Assembly (NCBI GenBank): GCA_965199165.1
Contig: OZ240681.1
Location: 1,674,001-1,738,000 of the forward strand
Source: LMUY01 sp965199165
GTDB taxonomy: Bacteria; Pseudomonadota; Alphaproteobacteria; Acetobacterales; Acetobacteraceae
Direction of reading: 5' to 3'
Length of the DNA: 64,000 nucleotides
Shown here: positions 34,074 to 43,002 of the stretch, piece after piece
Position numbering within the stretch: the first letter of the stretch is position 1
Layout: each line of letters opens with the position of its first letter
Made by a program: the position numbers and the translations under genes
The notes under the pieces: generated by a model
The model's input: only the letters and a program-made list of their open reading frames with translations
The model's database searches: none
What the model was told of the DNA's origin: nothing

Positions 34074-35198
34074 TCAGGCCAGGGCCGCGGCGACCACGTC
34101 GCACACCCGCTCGGCGTCGGCCTCGCTCAGGTCGGGGTGGATCGGCAACGCCATGATGCGGGTCGCCAAATCCTCCGACACCGGCAGGGCCGCGTCGTCA
34201 TGCGATGCGGCGTAGGCCGGCTGGTGGTGCAGGGCACGGGGATAGTAGACCGCACTCGGCACCCCTTCGGCCCGCAGGGCAGCTTGCAGCCGGTCGCGCG
34301 TGGCGCCGTCCGGGAGCAGCACCGCGTAGACCGCCCAGGCGCTGGCGGAGCCCCGCACGCGTGCGGGGATGCCGAGCACGTTGCCGAGCCGGCGGTCATA
34401 GACCCTGGCAACCCGCTCCCGCATGTCGAGTTCGGCGTCGAACACGTCCAGCTTGGCCAGCAGCACCGCCGCCTGCAGCGTGTCCAGCCGGCCGTTCATG
34501 CCCGTCCGCAGCACCTCGTAGCGGGTGGTGCCTTCGCCATGCGTGCGCAGCGAGCGGTAGAGCGCCGCCCGCTCCGCCGAGTCCGTCAGCAACGCCCCGC
34601 CATCACCGTAACCGCCGAGCGGCTTGGACGGGAAGAAGCTGACTGCCGTGGCATCCGCCTCCCGCCCCAGCTTGCGGCCGGCCAGGCTGGCGCCGAAGCT
34701 CTGGGCGCAATCGTCCAACGTGAACAATCCTTCCGCCTCGGCCACCGCGCGGAGGGCGGGCCAGTCGGCTGGCTGGCCGAACAGGTCCACCCCCACCACC
34801 GCGCGCGGCCGCAGCGTGCCCGCCTGCCGCACCGCCGCCACCCGGGCGGCGAGATGGCCCGGATCGATCTGGAAGGTGGCTGGGTCGACGTCGACGAAGA
34901 CCGGGGTGGCGCCCAGCACCAGCGGCACCTCCGCAGTGGCGGTGTAGGTGAAGGCGGGCAGGAACACGGCGTCGCCGCGGCCGATCCCCTCCGCCATCAT
35001 CGCGATCTGCAACGCGTCCGTCCCGGAACTCACGCTGACGCAGTGCCCGGCGCCGCAATAGGCCGCCAGCCGCCCCTCCAACTCCGCCACTTCAGGCCCC
35101 AGGATGAACTGGCAATGCCCCAGCACGGCCTCCAGCCGGCGGCGCAGCTCCGGCTCGATGCGGGCCTGCTGCGCCTTGAGGTCGAGGAAAGGGATCAC
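34074..35198 (-). CDS. DegT/DnrJ/EryC1 family sugar aminotransferase
   Basis: A 374-residue PLP enzyme that aminates keto-sugar nucleotides. It has SVSSGTDALQIAM (PLP phosphate cradle), the DDCAQSFGA aspartate motif and SFFPSKPLGGYGDGGA with the PLP lysine (SFFPSK). The GTG start at 35198 overlaps the stop of the upstream dehydratase gene (GTGA). Together they can turn UDP-GlcNAc into a 4-amino-sugar nucleotide of the kind used in polysaccharides or glycoproteins. Confidence 0.9.
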   Translation of the reverse strand: MIPFLDLKAQQARIEPELRRRLEAVLGHCQFILGPEVAELEGRLAAYCGAGHCVSVSSGTDALQIAMMAEGIGRGDAVFLPAFTYTATAEVPLVLGATPVFVDVDPATFQIDPGHLAARVAAVRQAGTLRPRAVVGVDLFGQPADWPALRAVAEAEGLFTLDDCAQSFGASLAGRKLGREADATAVSFFPSKPLGGYGDGGALLTDSAERAALYRSLRTHGEGTTRYEVLRTGMNGRLDTLQAAVLLAKLDVFDAELDMRERVARVYDRRLGNVLGIPARVRGSASAWAVYAVLLPDGATRDRLQAALRAEGVPSAVYYPRALHHQPAYAASHDDAALPVSEDLATRIMALPIHPDLSEADAERVCDVVAAALA

Positions 35199-37090
35199 GC
35201 GGGGCTCCTCACAGGTTCGGCGGCAGGGACGGCCGCGGCATGGTCGAATTCCGGCACCATGCGGCCCAGTTCGGCCAGCGCCGGGGCGAGCTCCCCCGCA
35301 CGGCATGCCGCCGCCACCGCGGCAATCGCCCGGCGCACGGCCGCGACGTCGGCAGTGCGCGGCGTCGCCATCAGCAGGCCGGGGTGGCCGGTGGGCCGCG
35401 GCGGCTCCTCGCCATGGAACAGCTCCTCGAACAGCTTCTCGCCGGGCCGCAGCCCGGTGAAATGGATCGGGACGTCGATCTCGGGGCGCAGCCCGGCCAG
35501 GCGGATCATCTGTCGGGCCAGGTCGATGATCTTCACCGGCTTGCCCATGTCCAGCACGAAGATGCCGCCATCGGGCGCGCCCTCCTCCACGCCGACCAGC
35601 GTGGCCTGCAACACCAGCCCCACGGCCTCCCGCACGGTCATGAAGTAGCGCTGCATGTCCGGGTGGGTCACCGTCAGCGGGCCGCCGCGGGCCAGCTGGC
35701 GGCGGAACAGCGGCACCACGCTCCCGGTCGAGCCCAGCACGTTGCCGAACCGCACGGTGACGCAGCGCATGCCCCCGGCGTCGCGCGCCCGGGCGTCCAG
35801 CGCCTGGCAGTACATCTCCGCCAGGCGCTTGCTGGCGCCCATAAGGCTGCTGGGGTTCACCGCCTTGTCGGTCGAGATCAGCACCGTTCCCGCCGCGCCG
35901 CATGCCGCGGCAGCGTCCACCACCACGCGGGTGCCCTCGGCGTTGGTGAGCAGGCCTTCGCCCGGGTTCGCCTCCACCATCGGCACGTGCTTCAGCGCCG
36001 CGGCGTGGAACACCAGCTCCGGCCGGGCGGCGGCGAAGGCGGCGCCCACGCGGACCGCATCGCGCACGTCGGCGATCACCGTCTCCCTGGCCAGCGCCGG
36101 GTATGCCTCGCCCAGTTCCAGGTCGATCTGCCACAGGGCGAACTCGCCGTTGTCGAGCAGGGTCAGCGCGGACGGGCGCAGCGCCGCCACCTGCCGCGCC
36201 AGTTCGGACCCGATCGTGCCGCCTGCCCCCGTCACCAGGACCCGGCGGCCCCGCACCAGCCGCTCCATGCCGGCACGGTCCAGCCGCACCTGCGGCCGGT
36301 TCAGCAGGTCCTCCAGCGCCACCGGCTTCAGCTCGATGCCATGCGCCTCCCGCAGCTCGGTCGGGCGCGGCGCCTGGCGGACCGGGATACCCTGGCGCTG
36401 CGCCTCCTCCAGCAGGTAGGCCATGCGGGAGCCGGCGAGCCGCGGCTCCGTCACCACCAGTGCGTCCGGCAGGCCGTCCTTGTCGGCCAGGCGCTCCAGC
36501 ACGCGCCGCAGCTCGGACATGCCGCCCAGGATGGTGTGCCCCTGCATCCGCCGCCCCGTCTGGTTGCGGCCGAGCGCCAGCAGGCCGACGACGCGCAGGG
36601 CCGGCCGCCGCTCCCCCAGCAGGGCTCGCAGGAAGCTGTCCGCACCCTCGCCCGCACCCACCAGCAACACGGTCTGCACTTCCTTGCCGGCGGCCCCGCG
36701 CGGCCGGGCCTTGGACAACCGGTAGAACACCCGCGGCGTGCCGAGGAACGTCGCCAGCGTCAGCGCATGCACGATGGGGAAGGTGGGCGTGGGCAGCGGA
36801 TAGCCCGTCACCGTCCACACCAGGGCGAACAGCGCGGCGCTGACGATGCTGCTGCCGGCGACGCCCACCAGGTCCTCCACGGCGGAGAAGCGCCAGTATT
36901 GCTGCGACAGGCGGAACGGCAGCCCTCCCACCAGCAGGGTGATCGCACCGCCGCCCAGGAACCAGAGCGGGTGCAGGAGGCCGCCCCCCGGGTCGGCGAC
37001 CCAGCGCGCGACCACGGCAGCCACTGCGGCCAGCGCGCCATCCAGCGACACGTTGAGCAGGATGCGAAAGGCGGAGCGTTGCGAGGCCAT
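35195..37090 (-). CDS. FlaA1/CapD-type nucleoside-diphosphate-sugar epimerase/dehydratase (membrane-bound)
   Basis: A 631-residue protein with four N-terminal membrane helices (about 8-115), a CoA-binding-like domain (VLLVGAGEGADSFLRALL), and a C-terminal long-chain SDR domain with GAGGTIGSELARQ and the STDKAVNPSSLMGASKR active site. The usual Tyr of YxxxK is Met (MGASK), as in CapD/WbpM-type 4,6-dehydratases. It should make 4-keto-6-deoxy sugar nucleotides at the inner membrane face. It is divergent from the GT4 gene (83 bp apart), suggesting shared regulation. Confidence 0.92.
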   Translation of the reverse strand: MASQRSAFRILLNVSLDGALAAVAAVVARWVADPGGGLLHPLWFLGGGAITLLVGGLPFRLSQQYWRFSAVEDLVGVAGSSIVSAALFALVWTVTGYPLPTPTFPIVHALTLATFLGTPRVFYRLSKARPRGAAGKEVQTVLLVGAGEGADSFLRALLGERRPALRVVGLLALGRNQTGRRMQGHTILGGMSELRRVLERLADKDGLPDALVVTEPRLAGSRMAYLLEEAQRQGIPVRQAPRPTELREAHGIELKPVALEDLLNRPQVRLDRAGMERLVRGRRVLVTGAGGTIGSELARQVAALRPSALTLLDNGEFALWQIDLELGEAYPALARETVIADVRDAVRVGAAFAAARPELVFHAAALKHVPMVEANPGEGLLTNAEGTRVVVDAAAACGAAGTVLISTDKAVNPSSLMGASKRLAEMYCQALDARARDAGGMRCVTVRFGNVLGSTGSVVPLFRRQLARGGPLTVTHPDMQRYFMTVREAVGLVLQATLVGVEEGAPDGGIFVLDMGKPVKIIDLARQMIRLAGLRPEIDVPIHFTGLRPGEKLFEELFHGEEPPRPTGHPGLLMATPRTADVAAVRRAIAAVAAACRAGELAPALAELGRMVPEFDHAAAVPAAEPVRSPA

Positions 37091-37173
37091 GCCGACCCCC
37101 CTATAGCGCACGCCACCCCGCCTGGTCAGTCCCCCCGGCCGGCCGCCTGGCCGACCCCGTATCCGGAGCGTCC

Positions 37174-38253
37174 GTGACCGCTGCCGCCTTCGCCACCCAT
37201 CTCGGCTTCTGCGCCTGCCTGGCGCTGCTGTCCGCCGCGATCGTCTGGGGCATGACGCATGTCGGCACCATCGACACGCCGGGCGCCCGCAGCAGCCACA
37301 CCCGGCCCACGCCAAAGGGCGGCGGCGTGGGCATCGTGGTGGCGTTCCTCGTCGGGATCGCCATGCTGTACCGCTACGCCGCCTTCGGGCGCATCGCCGA
37401 CCCGTATTTCCGCGGCGTCATGCTGGCCGCCCTGGGCATCGCGGTGGTCGCCTACCTGGACGACATGCTGTACTGGCCCGCTTCGGTGAAGCTGCTGGCC
37501 CAGGTCGCCGCCGCGCTGCTGGCGGTGGGCAGCGGGCTGAGCCTGCCCTTCCTGCGGCTGCCTTGGCTCGGCACGGTCGAGCTCGGCTGGCTGGGCCCGG
37601 CCGTCACCGTCGCGTGGATCCTGCTGGCGACCAACGCGATGAACTTCATCGACGGCCTGAACGGCCTGGCCTCCGGCGTCTGCGCCATCGCCTGCGGCGT
37701 GCTGGCGGCGGCCGGCGCGTGGCTGGGCGCGCCGTTCCTGTATTTCGCCGCACTCATCCTGCTGTCCGGATTGCTGGGCTTCCTGCCCTTCAACTTCCCC
37801 CATGCCCGCATCTTCATGGGCGACGTCGGCAGCCAGTTCTGCGGCTTCCTGCTCGCGGTGCTGGCCGTCGCCGCCGGCCGGTTCGAGGCGGTGGAGCTGT
37901 CGGTGGCGTTGGTGCCGATGTTGCTGGCCGGCGTGCTGTTCGACGTGGCGTGGACCCTGCTGCGCCGCTTCCTGGCCGGCGAGACCCTGGCGCAGGCGCA
38001 TCGCGGCCACCTGTACCAGCTCGCCCAGCGCAGCGGGGTGCCGGCGGTGCGGGTGACGCTGGTGCATTGGGGCTTCGCGCTCTGGGGCGGGGTGTGCTGC
38101 GCCCTGTTCCTGGCGGCGGCGCCCGATTGGAAGCCGCTCTGGCTGGCGATGGTGGTCCCGCCGCAGCTCGCCTGGCTGGCCTATGTGGACCGGCGCACCT
38201 CCGGCACGGACATTCCGCGGCCGTCGCTTCACTGGCGCCGGGGAACCACGTAA
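37174..38253 (+). CDS. Glycosyltransferase family 4 (WecA/WbpL-like) undecaprenyl-phosphate sugar-phosphate transferase
   Basis: A 359-residue polytopic membrane enzyme with about 10-11 helices. It has the early THTRPTPKGGGVG-type motif (as SSHTRPTPKGGGVGIV), AYLDDML (Mg-binding Asp pair), NAMNFIDGLNGLASG and FNFPHARIFMGDVGSQF, the typical catalytic loops. It transfers a sugar 1-phosphate from a UDP-sugar to undecaprenyl phosphate to start glycan assembly. GTG start at 37174. It pairs functionally with the divergent CapD-type and DegT-type genes, so the cluster makes a lipid-linked glycan or exported polysaccharide. Confidence 0.92.
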   Translation: MTAAAFATHLGFCACLALLSAAIVWGMTHVGTIDTPGARSSHTRPTPKGGGVGIVVAFLVGIAMLYRYAAFGRIADPYFRGVMLAALGIAVVAYLDDMLYWPASVKLLAQVAAALLAVGSGLSLPFLRLPWLGTVELGWLGPAVTVAWILLATNAMNFIDGLNGLASGVCAIACGVLAAAGAWLGAPFLYFAALILLSGLLGFLPFNFPHARIFMGDVGSQFCGFLLAVLAVAAGRFEAVELSVALVPMLLAGVLFDVAWTLLRRFLAGETLAQAHRGHLYQLAQRSGVPAVRVTLVHWGFALWGGVCCALFLAAAPDWKPLWLAMVVPPQLAWLAYVDRRTSGTDIPRPSLHWRRGTT

Positions 38254-38280
38254 CGTCGCGCCGACGAAAGGATTTCGCCG

Positions 38281-38898
38281 ATGATCCCGCTGCGCCCCGT
38301 GTTCGCCGCCCTCGCGATGACAGCCGCCCTGGCCCCGGGCACGGGCCGGGCGGACGCGCCCAACCCCTCCTTCTACCTGGTCAACCGGTCGAGCCAGACG
38401 ATCAACGAGGTCTATGCCAGTCCCCCGAGTGCCACGAATTGGGGTGCCGACCGGCTCGGCGATGCCCAGGTCGCGCCGGGCGCCAACGCCGCCATCCGGC
38501 TGGCGGCGGACGGCAACTGCATGAACGACCTGCGCGTGGTCTACGAGGACGGCCATGCGGACGAGCGGCGGCGCGTCAACACCTGCACGGTGGACAACAT
38601 CAGCTTCGGCGGCCCGGCGTCGACCGTCCCGGCCGGCAACCCGGCGCATGACCCCTCGTTCCGCATCGTCAACCGCGGGCAGCGCGAGGTGGACGAGGTG
38701 TACGCCCGCCTGGCCGGAAGCCGCAGCTGGGGCGCGGACCGCTTGGGCGATGCGACGATCGACGCCGACAGCTACCGCGTCATCCAGCTTCCCGCCGGGC
38801 AGTGCATGTGGGACGTGCGCCTGGTGTTCGACGACGGGCCACCGTTGGAACGCCGCCGGATCAACCTCTGCGACGTCACCGACTTCCCGGTGGAATAG
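38281..38898 (+). CDS. Exported protein of two tandem ~80-aa repeats
   Basis: A 205-residue protein with a signal peptide (cleavage probably after GRADA). The mature part is two tandem copies of one domain. Copy 1 begins PSFYLVNRSSQTINEVYASP, copy 2 PSFRIVNRGQREVDEVYARL. Both have [NS]WGADRLGDA, a Cys near GNCMNDLRVVYEDG/GQCMWDVRLVFDDG, and RRRVNTC/RRRINLC, so each copy has two Cys that may form a disulfide. The family is unrecognised by name; a beta-sandwich is likely. It starts 27 bp after the GT4 gene on the same strand. Confidence 0.75.
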   Translation: MIPLRPVFAALAMTAALAPGTGRADAPNPSFYLVNRSSQTINEVYASPPSATNWGADRLGDAQVAPGANAAIRLAADGNCMNDLRVVYEDGHADERRRVNTCTVDNISFGGPASTVPAGNPAHDPSFRIVNRGQREVDEVYARLAGSRSWGADRLGDATIDADSYRVIQLPAGQCMWDVRLVFDDGPPLERRRINLCDVTDFPVE

Positions 38899-38994
38899 GC
38901 GGCGCCAAAGCGGCGGCCGGGAGCGACGGATGCGGCAGGACGCACGGTGCGCACCAAACCCCAATCGCGGCTGCCCGCGTGGACGAGGACCTGC

Positions 38995-40137
38995 ATGACC
39001 CGACCCAACACCCCGCCCTTCTCCGCCGAGGCGCTGCTGGAGGAAATCCGCGGCTGGGTGCAGATCGAGAGCCCGACCGACGATGCCGCCGCCGTCAACC
39101 GCATGGCGGACAAGGTGGCGGCGGCCGCCACCGCCGCCGGGGGCCGGCTGACCCGCGTGCCCGGCACGGACGGGTTCGGCGACCACCTGCTCGTCACCTC
39201 GCCGTGGGGCGAGGAGGATGCGCCCGGCATCCTGGTGCTCAGCCACCTCGACACCGTGCACCCGATGGGCACGCTGGCGGACAAGGCGCCCTACCGGGTG
39301 GAGGGTAACGTCGCCTACGGCCCGGGCATCTACGACATGAAGGGCGGCGCCCTGCTCGCGCTGGCGGCCTGGCGCCACCTGGTCGGCACCGGGCAGCGGA
39401 CGCCGCTGCCGATCCGGCACCTGTTCGTGTCCGACGAGGAGGTGGGCAGCGCCACCTCCCAGGCACTGATCGAGCGGGAGGCGCGGCGCGCCCGCTTCGT
39501 GCTGGTGACGGAGCCGGCGCGCGAGGGCGGCCGCGTCGTCACCGCGCGCAAGGGCGTGGCGCGGTTCGACCTGCACGTCACCGGCCGCGCGGCGCATTCC
39601 GGCACGCGGCACGGCGACGGCCGCAGCGCGATCAAGGAGTTGGCGCGGCAGATCGTCGATATCGAGGCGATGACGGACCAGGCCACCGGCCTGACGGTCA
39701 ATGTCGGCGTCATCCGCGGCGGCACCCGCGCCAACGTGGTCGCCGCGGAGGCGCATGCGGAGATCGACATGCGCCTGCCCGACGCCGCCACCGGCGAGGC
39801 GGCGATGGCCCGGCTGCGCGCGATCCAGCCCTACGATCCGGACGTGACCCTGCGCGTCACCGGCGGCGCCAACCGCCCCGCCTTCACCAAGTCGGACGGC
39901 ATCGCCCAGCTGTTCGAACACGCGCGCGGCCTGGCGGCGGAGATCGGGCTGGACCTGCAGGACCTGGCGACCGGCGGCGGCAGCGACGGCAACTTCACCG
40001 CCGCGATGGGCGTGCCCACGCTGGACGGCCTTGGGGTGGACGGCCAAGGCGCGCACACGCATGGGGAGCAGCTGCTCGTCTCCTCCCTGGTGCCGCGCGC
40101 CACCCTGCTGCTGCGGCTGTTCGAGACGCTGGCGTGA
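38995..40137 (+). CDS. M20 family metallopeptidase (CPG2/glutamate carboxypeptidase type)
   Basis: A 380-residue di-zinc M20 hydrolase: SHLDTVHPMG (His-x-Asp), GPGIYDMKGG, the Glu pair in VSDEEVGS and the lid motif GRAAHSGTRHGDGRSAI. The closing THGEQLLVSSL carries the last zinc His. The sequence resembles carboxypeptidase G2/glutamate carboxypeptidases that release C-terminal glutamate from folates or acyl-glutamates. There is no export signal. The start at 38995 has GAGGA 6 nt upstream. Confidence 0.88.
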   Translation: MTRPNTPPFSAEALLEEIRGWVQIESPTDDAAAVNRMADKVAAAATAAGGRLTRVPGTDGFGDHLLVTSPWGEEDAPGILVLSHLDTVHPMGTLADKAPYRVEGNVAYGPGIYDMKGGALLALAAWRHLVGTGQRTPLPIRHLFVSDEEVGSATSQALIEREARRARFVLVTEPAREGGRVVTARKGVARFDLHVTGRAAHSGTRHGDGRSAIKELARQIVDIEAMTDQATGLTVNVGVIRGGTRANVVAAEAHAEIDMRLPDAATGEAAMARLRAIQPYDPDVTLRVTGGANRPAFTKSDGIAQLFEHARGLAAEIGLDLQDLATGGGSDGNFTAAMGVPTLDGLGVDGQGAHTHGEQLLVSSLVPRATLLLRLFETLA

Positions 40138-40158
40138 GCGCGTCCCAGCGGGAGAAGG

Positions 40159-40515
40159 CTACGGCGTTACGGTGAACTCGAACGTGCCCTGGCTCCGGCC
40201 GGCATCCACGGCGGTGGCGTGCCAGATGACGCGGTAGGTCCCCGGCGCCAGCGCGGCCAACCCGACGCTGAGGCGATTGGCGTGGCCGGGCGCGGCCGCC
40301 GGATCTCCGGTGGTGACGGCACGGTCGTCGGCGTCCCGCACCGTCACCGTGCAGAGCTGCGGCTCGACCGCCTCGGTGAAGTCGATGCTGACGGTTTCCG
40401 GCGAACCGGCCACCGTGCTGCCCGGCGCGGGTGACGCGGAGAGGAGGTGGGCCTGCGCCCATGCCGCCCCCGGCACGCACAAGAGGCCGAGCATGGCGTA
40501 AGCAGGTGCTCGCAT
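40159..40515 (-). CDS. CopC-like periplasmic protein with altered copper site
   Basis: A 118-residue protein with a signal peptide ending AWAQ, then the CopC opening AHLLSASPAPGS with a His near the mature N-terminus. The beta-barrel strand motifs are present (VSIDFTEAVEP, LAPGTYRVIWHA), closing with TFEFTV. The DGH motif that supplies a Cu(II) ligand in most CopC proteins reads AGR here (AVDAGRSQG), so the classical site is probably broken. No CopD follows. AAGGAG lies upstream of the ATG. It is convergent with the M20 gene and divergent from cheW. Confidence 0.85.
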   Translation of the reverse strand: MRAPAYAMLGLLCVPGAAWAQAHLLSASPAPGSTVAGSPETVSIDFTEAVEPQLCTVTVRDADDRAVTTGDPAAAPGHANRLSVGLAALAPGTYRVIWHATAVDAGRSQGTFEFTVTP

Positions 40516-40644
40516 TCGGAGGGCTCCTTATCAGGCCTGGACTACCAACGGCGTTCTGTCGGGCGGATGGAGAACGCCTTAACGGCGCGTTTCCGAATGG
40601 GCGGCCATACTGCACCGACGCCGCTTCCCACAGCAGGGCATCCG

Positions 40645-41106
40645 ATGACCGACGCCATCCCCCAAGCCAAAGACCGCGAGCTGCTTTCCTTCCGCGTGGG
40701 CGCGCAGGAATTCTGCGTCGACATCATGATCGTCCGCGAAATCCGCGGCTGGGCGCAGGAGACGCCGCTGCCGCACGCGCCGGCCTATGTCCGCGGCGTG
40801 GTGAACCTGCGCGGCGCCGTCCTGCCCATCGTCGACCTGTCCGAACGGCTGGGCCTCGGCCTGGCGGAGCCCTCGGCGCAGCACGTCATCATCGTGGCCC
40901 AGATCGGCGCGAACACGGTGGGCCTGCTGGTGAGTGCGGTGTCCGACATCCTGACCGTGTCCGACCAGATGATCCAACCCACGCCCGCCATCGCCTCCGG
41001 CCGGGCCAGCACCTACGTGCAGGGCCTGCTCACGGTGGAGAACCGGATGGTCAGCCTGCTCTGCACGGACCGGCTGGTGCCGGCGATGGACCTGCAGGCG
41101 GCGTAG
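40645..41106 (+). CDS. cheW: CheW-like chemotaxis coupling protein
   Basis: A 153-residue protein consisting of one CheW domain: LLSFRVGAQEFCVDI, then VREIRGWAQETPLPHAPAYVRGVVNLRGAVLPIVDL, the classical ligand-binding signature, then VGLLVSAVSDILTV. It links receptors to CheA. No other che genes lie in the window, so it may be an auxiliary coupler. ATG at 40645 gives the standard start; the frame is open upstream with poor coding character. A lipoprotein-like transglycosylase gene begins two bases after its stop. Confidence 0.93.
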   Translation: MTDAIPQAKDRELLSFRVGAQEFCVDIMIVREIRGWAQETPLPHAPAYVRGVVNLRGAVLPIVDLSERLGLGLAEPSAQHVIIVAQIGANTVGLLVSAVSDILTVSDQMIQPTPAIASGRASTYVQGLLTVENRMVSLLCTDRLVPAMDLQAA

Positions 41107-41108
41107 CC

Positions 41109-41699
41109 TTGCGGGCGTTGGCCCTGGTGCTGCTGCCGGTGCTGGCGGGCTGCGCGGTGCCGGGTGCGCCGCCGCCCGCCCCGGAACTGGTGCAGCGCTA
41201 TGCGCCACCGGGCCCGCGGGGTGATCCGTGGGGGCCGCTGGTGCGTGCCTCGGCAGCCGAGTTCACCGTGCCGGAGCCGATGATCTACGCCGTGATGTGG
41301 GCGGAGAGCCGCGGCTGCCAGTGGCTGAACGGCCACCCGATGCGCTCGCTGGCGGGGGAGATCGGGCTGATGCAGATCCCGCCCTCTATCTACGAACTGA
41401 TCCGCAGCCGCATCGGCGGCGGGCCCGACCCCTATCTGCCGCGCGACAACATCCGGGCCGGCGCCTATTCCCTGTCGATCATGGCCCGGCAGTTCGGCTG
41501 GCAGGACGGGCTGGCGGCCTATCAGTTCGGTCCGACGGAGCTCGCCGCCGCGCGCACCGCCGGCCGCGCGCCGCCCCAGGCCACGCAGGACTACGAGCGC
41601 CGCGTCTGGGCGGACTACCTCGCCCGGTCGCAGCGGCGGGACCGCGGGCGGCACTGGACCGACCCGGACCAGACCGTCTGCACCTGGCCGGGGCACTGA
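41109..41699 (+). CDS. Lytic transglycosylase-like lipoprotein (SLT domain)
   Basis: A 196-residue protein from a TTG at 41109, two bases after the cheW stop. The N-terminus is a lipoprotein signal (RALALVLLPVLAGC). The domain carries the soluble lytic transglycosylase signatures: catalytic Glu in MWAESRGCQW, then EIGLMQIPPS, and a later DNIRAGAYSLSIMARQFG and AYQFGP. It probably cleaves peptidoglycan near the outer membrane, for example during insertion of envelope machines. The odd start codon and the coupling to cheW suggest co-expression. Confidence 0.82.
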   Translation: MRALALVLLPVLAGCAVPGAPPPAPELVQRYAPPGPRGDPWGPLVRASAAEFTVPEPMIYAVMWAESRGCQWLNGHPMRSLAGEIGLMQIPPSIYELIRSRIGGGPDPYLPRDNIRAGAYSLSIMARQFGWQDGLAAYQFGPTELAAARTAGRAPPQATQDYERRVWADYLARSQRRDRGRHWTDPDQTVCTWPGH

Positions 41700-41715
41700 G
41701 CCCCGGCGCCAGGCT

Positions 41716-42549
41716 TCAGTCCGCGGTCGCGGCGGTCACGGCCGGCACCCGGCGCACACCCGTGCGGACGTGGGTCGAGTAGAGCATCAGCCCGGTGAAG
41801 GCGATGCCGCCGACGATGTTGCCGACCAGGGTCGGGATCTCGTTCCAGATCAGGTAGTCCATGATGGAGAACTTGCCGCCCATGATCAGCGCCGACGGGA
41901 ACAGGAACATGTTCACGACCGAATGCTCGAACGTCATGAAAAAGAACACGGTGATGGGCATCCACATGGCGATGACCTTGCCGGGGACGGTGGTGGAGAT
42001 CAGCGCCCCGACCACCCCGGTCGAGACCATCCAGTTGCACATGACCGCGCGGACGAACAGCGTGAGCATGCCGGAGGCGCCGTATTTGGAGTAGCCGAGG
42101 GTCCGCGCCTCCCCGATGCCGGCGATCAGCTTGCCGACCGGGCTGGGCTCGGTCGCGAAGCCGAAGGTGAACACGATCGCCATCATGAAGGCGACGGTAA
42201 GGGCGCCGCCGAAATTGCCGATGAACACCAGCACCCAGTTGCGCAGCACGCCGCCGAGGGTGACGCCGGGGCGCTTGTCGATCAGCGCGAGCGGGGTCAA
42301 CACCACAACGCCCGTGAGCAGGTCGTAGCCGAGCAGATACAGCATGGAGAAGCCGACCGGGAACAGCAGCGCTCCGACCAGCGGCTGCCCGGTGCTCTGG
42401 TTGATGGTCACCGCGAAGGCCGCCGCCAAGGCCAGGATCGCCCCGGCCATGTAGGCCCGGATCAGCGTGTCCTTCGGCGCCATGAACACCTTGGCCTCGC
42501 CGGCATCCACCGCTTTGACCACGAACTCAGCCGGCTGCAGGTACGCCAT
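41716..42549 (-). CDS. Formate/nitrite transporter family channel (FNT, FocA/NirC-like)
   Basis: A 277-residue protein with six membrane segments and the FNT signatures: an N-terminal amphipathic helix, FPVGFSMLYLLGYDLLTG in helix 2, the long helix-5 break FFFMTFEHSVVNMFLFPSALIMGG. It conducts monovalent acids such as nitrite or formate. Three possible starts lie close together (42558 GTG, 42555 ATG, 42549 ATG). The GAGGAG ribosome-binding site is 8 nt from the last and 2 nt from the middle one, which favours 42549 (MAYLQPAEF). Nitrite export or uptake supporting the nas genes 18 kb away is possible. Confidence 0.9.
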   Translation of the reverse strand: MAYLQPAEFVVKAVDAGEAKVFMAPKDTLIRAYMAGAILALAAAFAVTINQSTGQPLVGALLFPVGFSMLYLLGYDLLTGVVVLTPLALIDKRPGVTLGGVLRNWVLVFIGNFGGALTVAFMMAIVFTFGFATEPSPVGKLIAGIGEARTLGYSKYGASGMLTLFVRAVMCNWMVSTGVVGALISTTVPGKVIAMWMPITVFFFMTFEHSVVNMFLFPSALIMGGKFSIMDYLIWNEIPTLVGNIVGGIAFTGLMLYSTHVRTGVRRVPAVTAATAD

Positions 42550-42613
42550 TGCCATCACTCCTCAGGACGGCTGACGACGATGCAGTTTGCGTACCAAGCT
42601 CAGGTTTGGGGGC

Positions 42614-42995
42614 GGAAGAGCGCAGAGGCTGGGCAAGGATCGCGTATCGCAAGCGCGTCGGAGAAAGGATGTCTCCAACCGGCGGTGGGCTTCGTGTCGA
42701 GAGAAGCTTTCACCGTCAGCCTCGGTGGAGAACAAGATCCTCTCAAGTTGCCGCTCATGGGCAACATGACGGTCTGCCCTGATGATGGTAGAATATTCAT
42801 CTCTCATCCCCGTCATCGCGAGCCGCCTCTTCGCGGCGTGGCGATCCAGGCTGCCCCGAGCCGAGCCTTTGTGGGGTGGGGCTGGATTGCCGCGGCGCAA
42901 GCGCGCCTCGCAATGACGACGGCTGAGGCGCTGTAGGATGTCCCTCTACCAAGCGCGAGGCTACCCTCATCCTTGCCCAGCTTCTGCGCTTTTCC
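42614..42995. mobile_element. MITE-like element or nested inverted-repeat region
   Basis: The 453-bp non-coding gap between the FNT gene and the GT41 gene. 42614-42640 (GGAAGAGCGCAGAGGCTGGGCAAGGAT start) and 42969-42995 are inverted copies matching at 25 of 27 positions, and a second palindromic repeat sits inside. No transposase and no obvious target-site duplication are visible. The right end stops 8 bp from the GT41 stop codon. It could be a small non-autonomous element or an old repeat pair. Confidence 0.45.
42811..42918. repeat. Palindromic intergenic repeat (CGTCATNGCGAG ... CTCGCAATGACG type)
   Basis: Imperfect inverted repeat: the left arm reads CGTCATCGCGAGCCGC...GGCGATCCAG and the right arm CTGGATTGCCGCGGCGCAAGCGCGCCTCGCAATGACG. 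This pattern is widespread in alphaproteobacterial intergenic DNA as I know it. It could fold into a long hairpin on either strand. Confidence 0.75.
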
Positions 42996-43002
42996 ACCCT
43001 CC

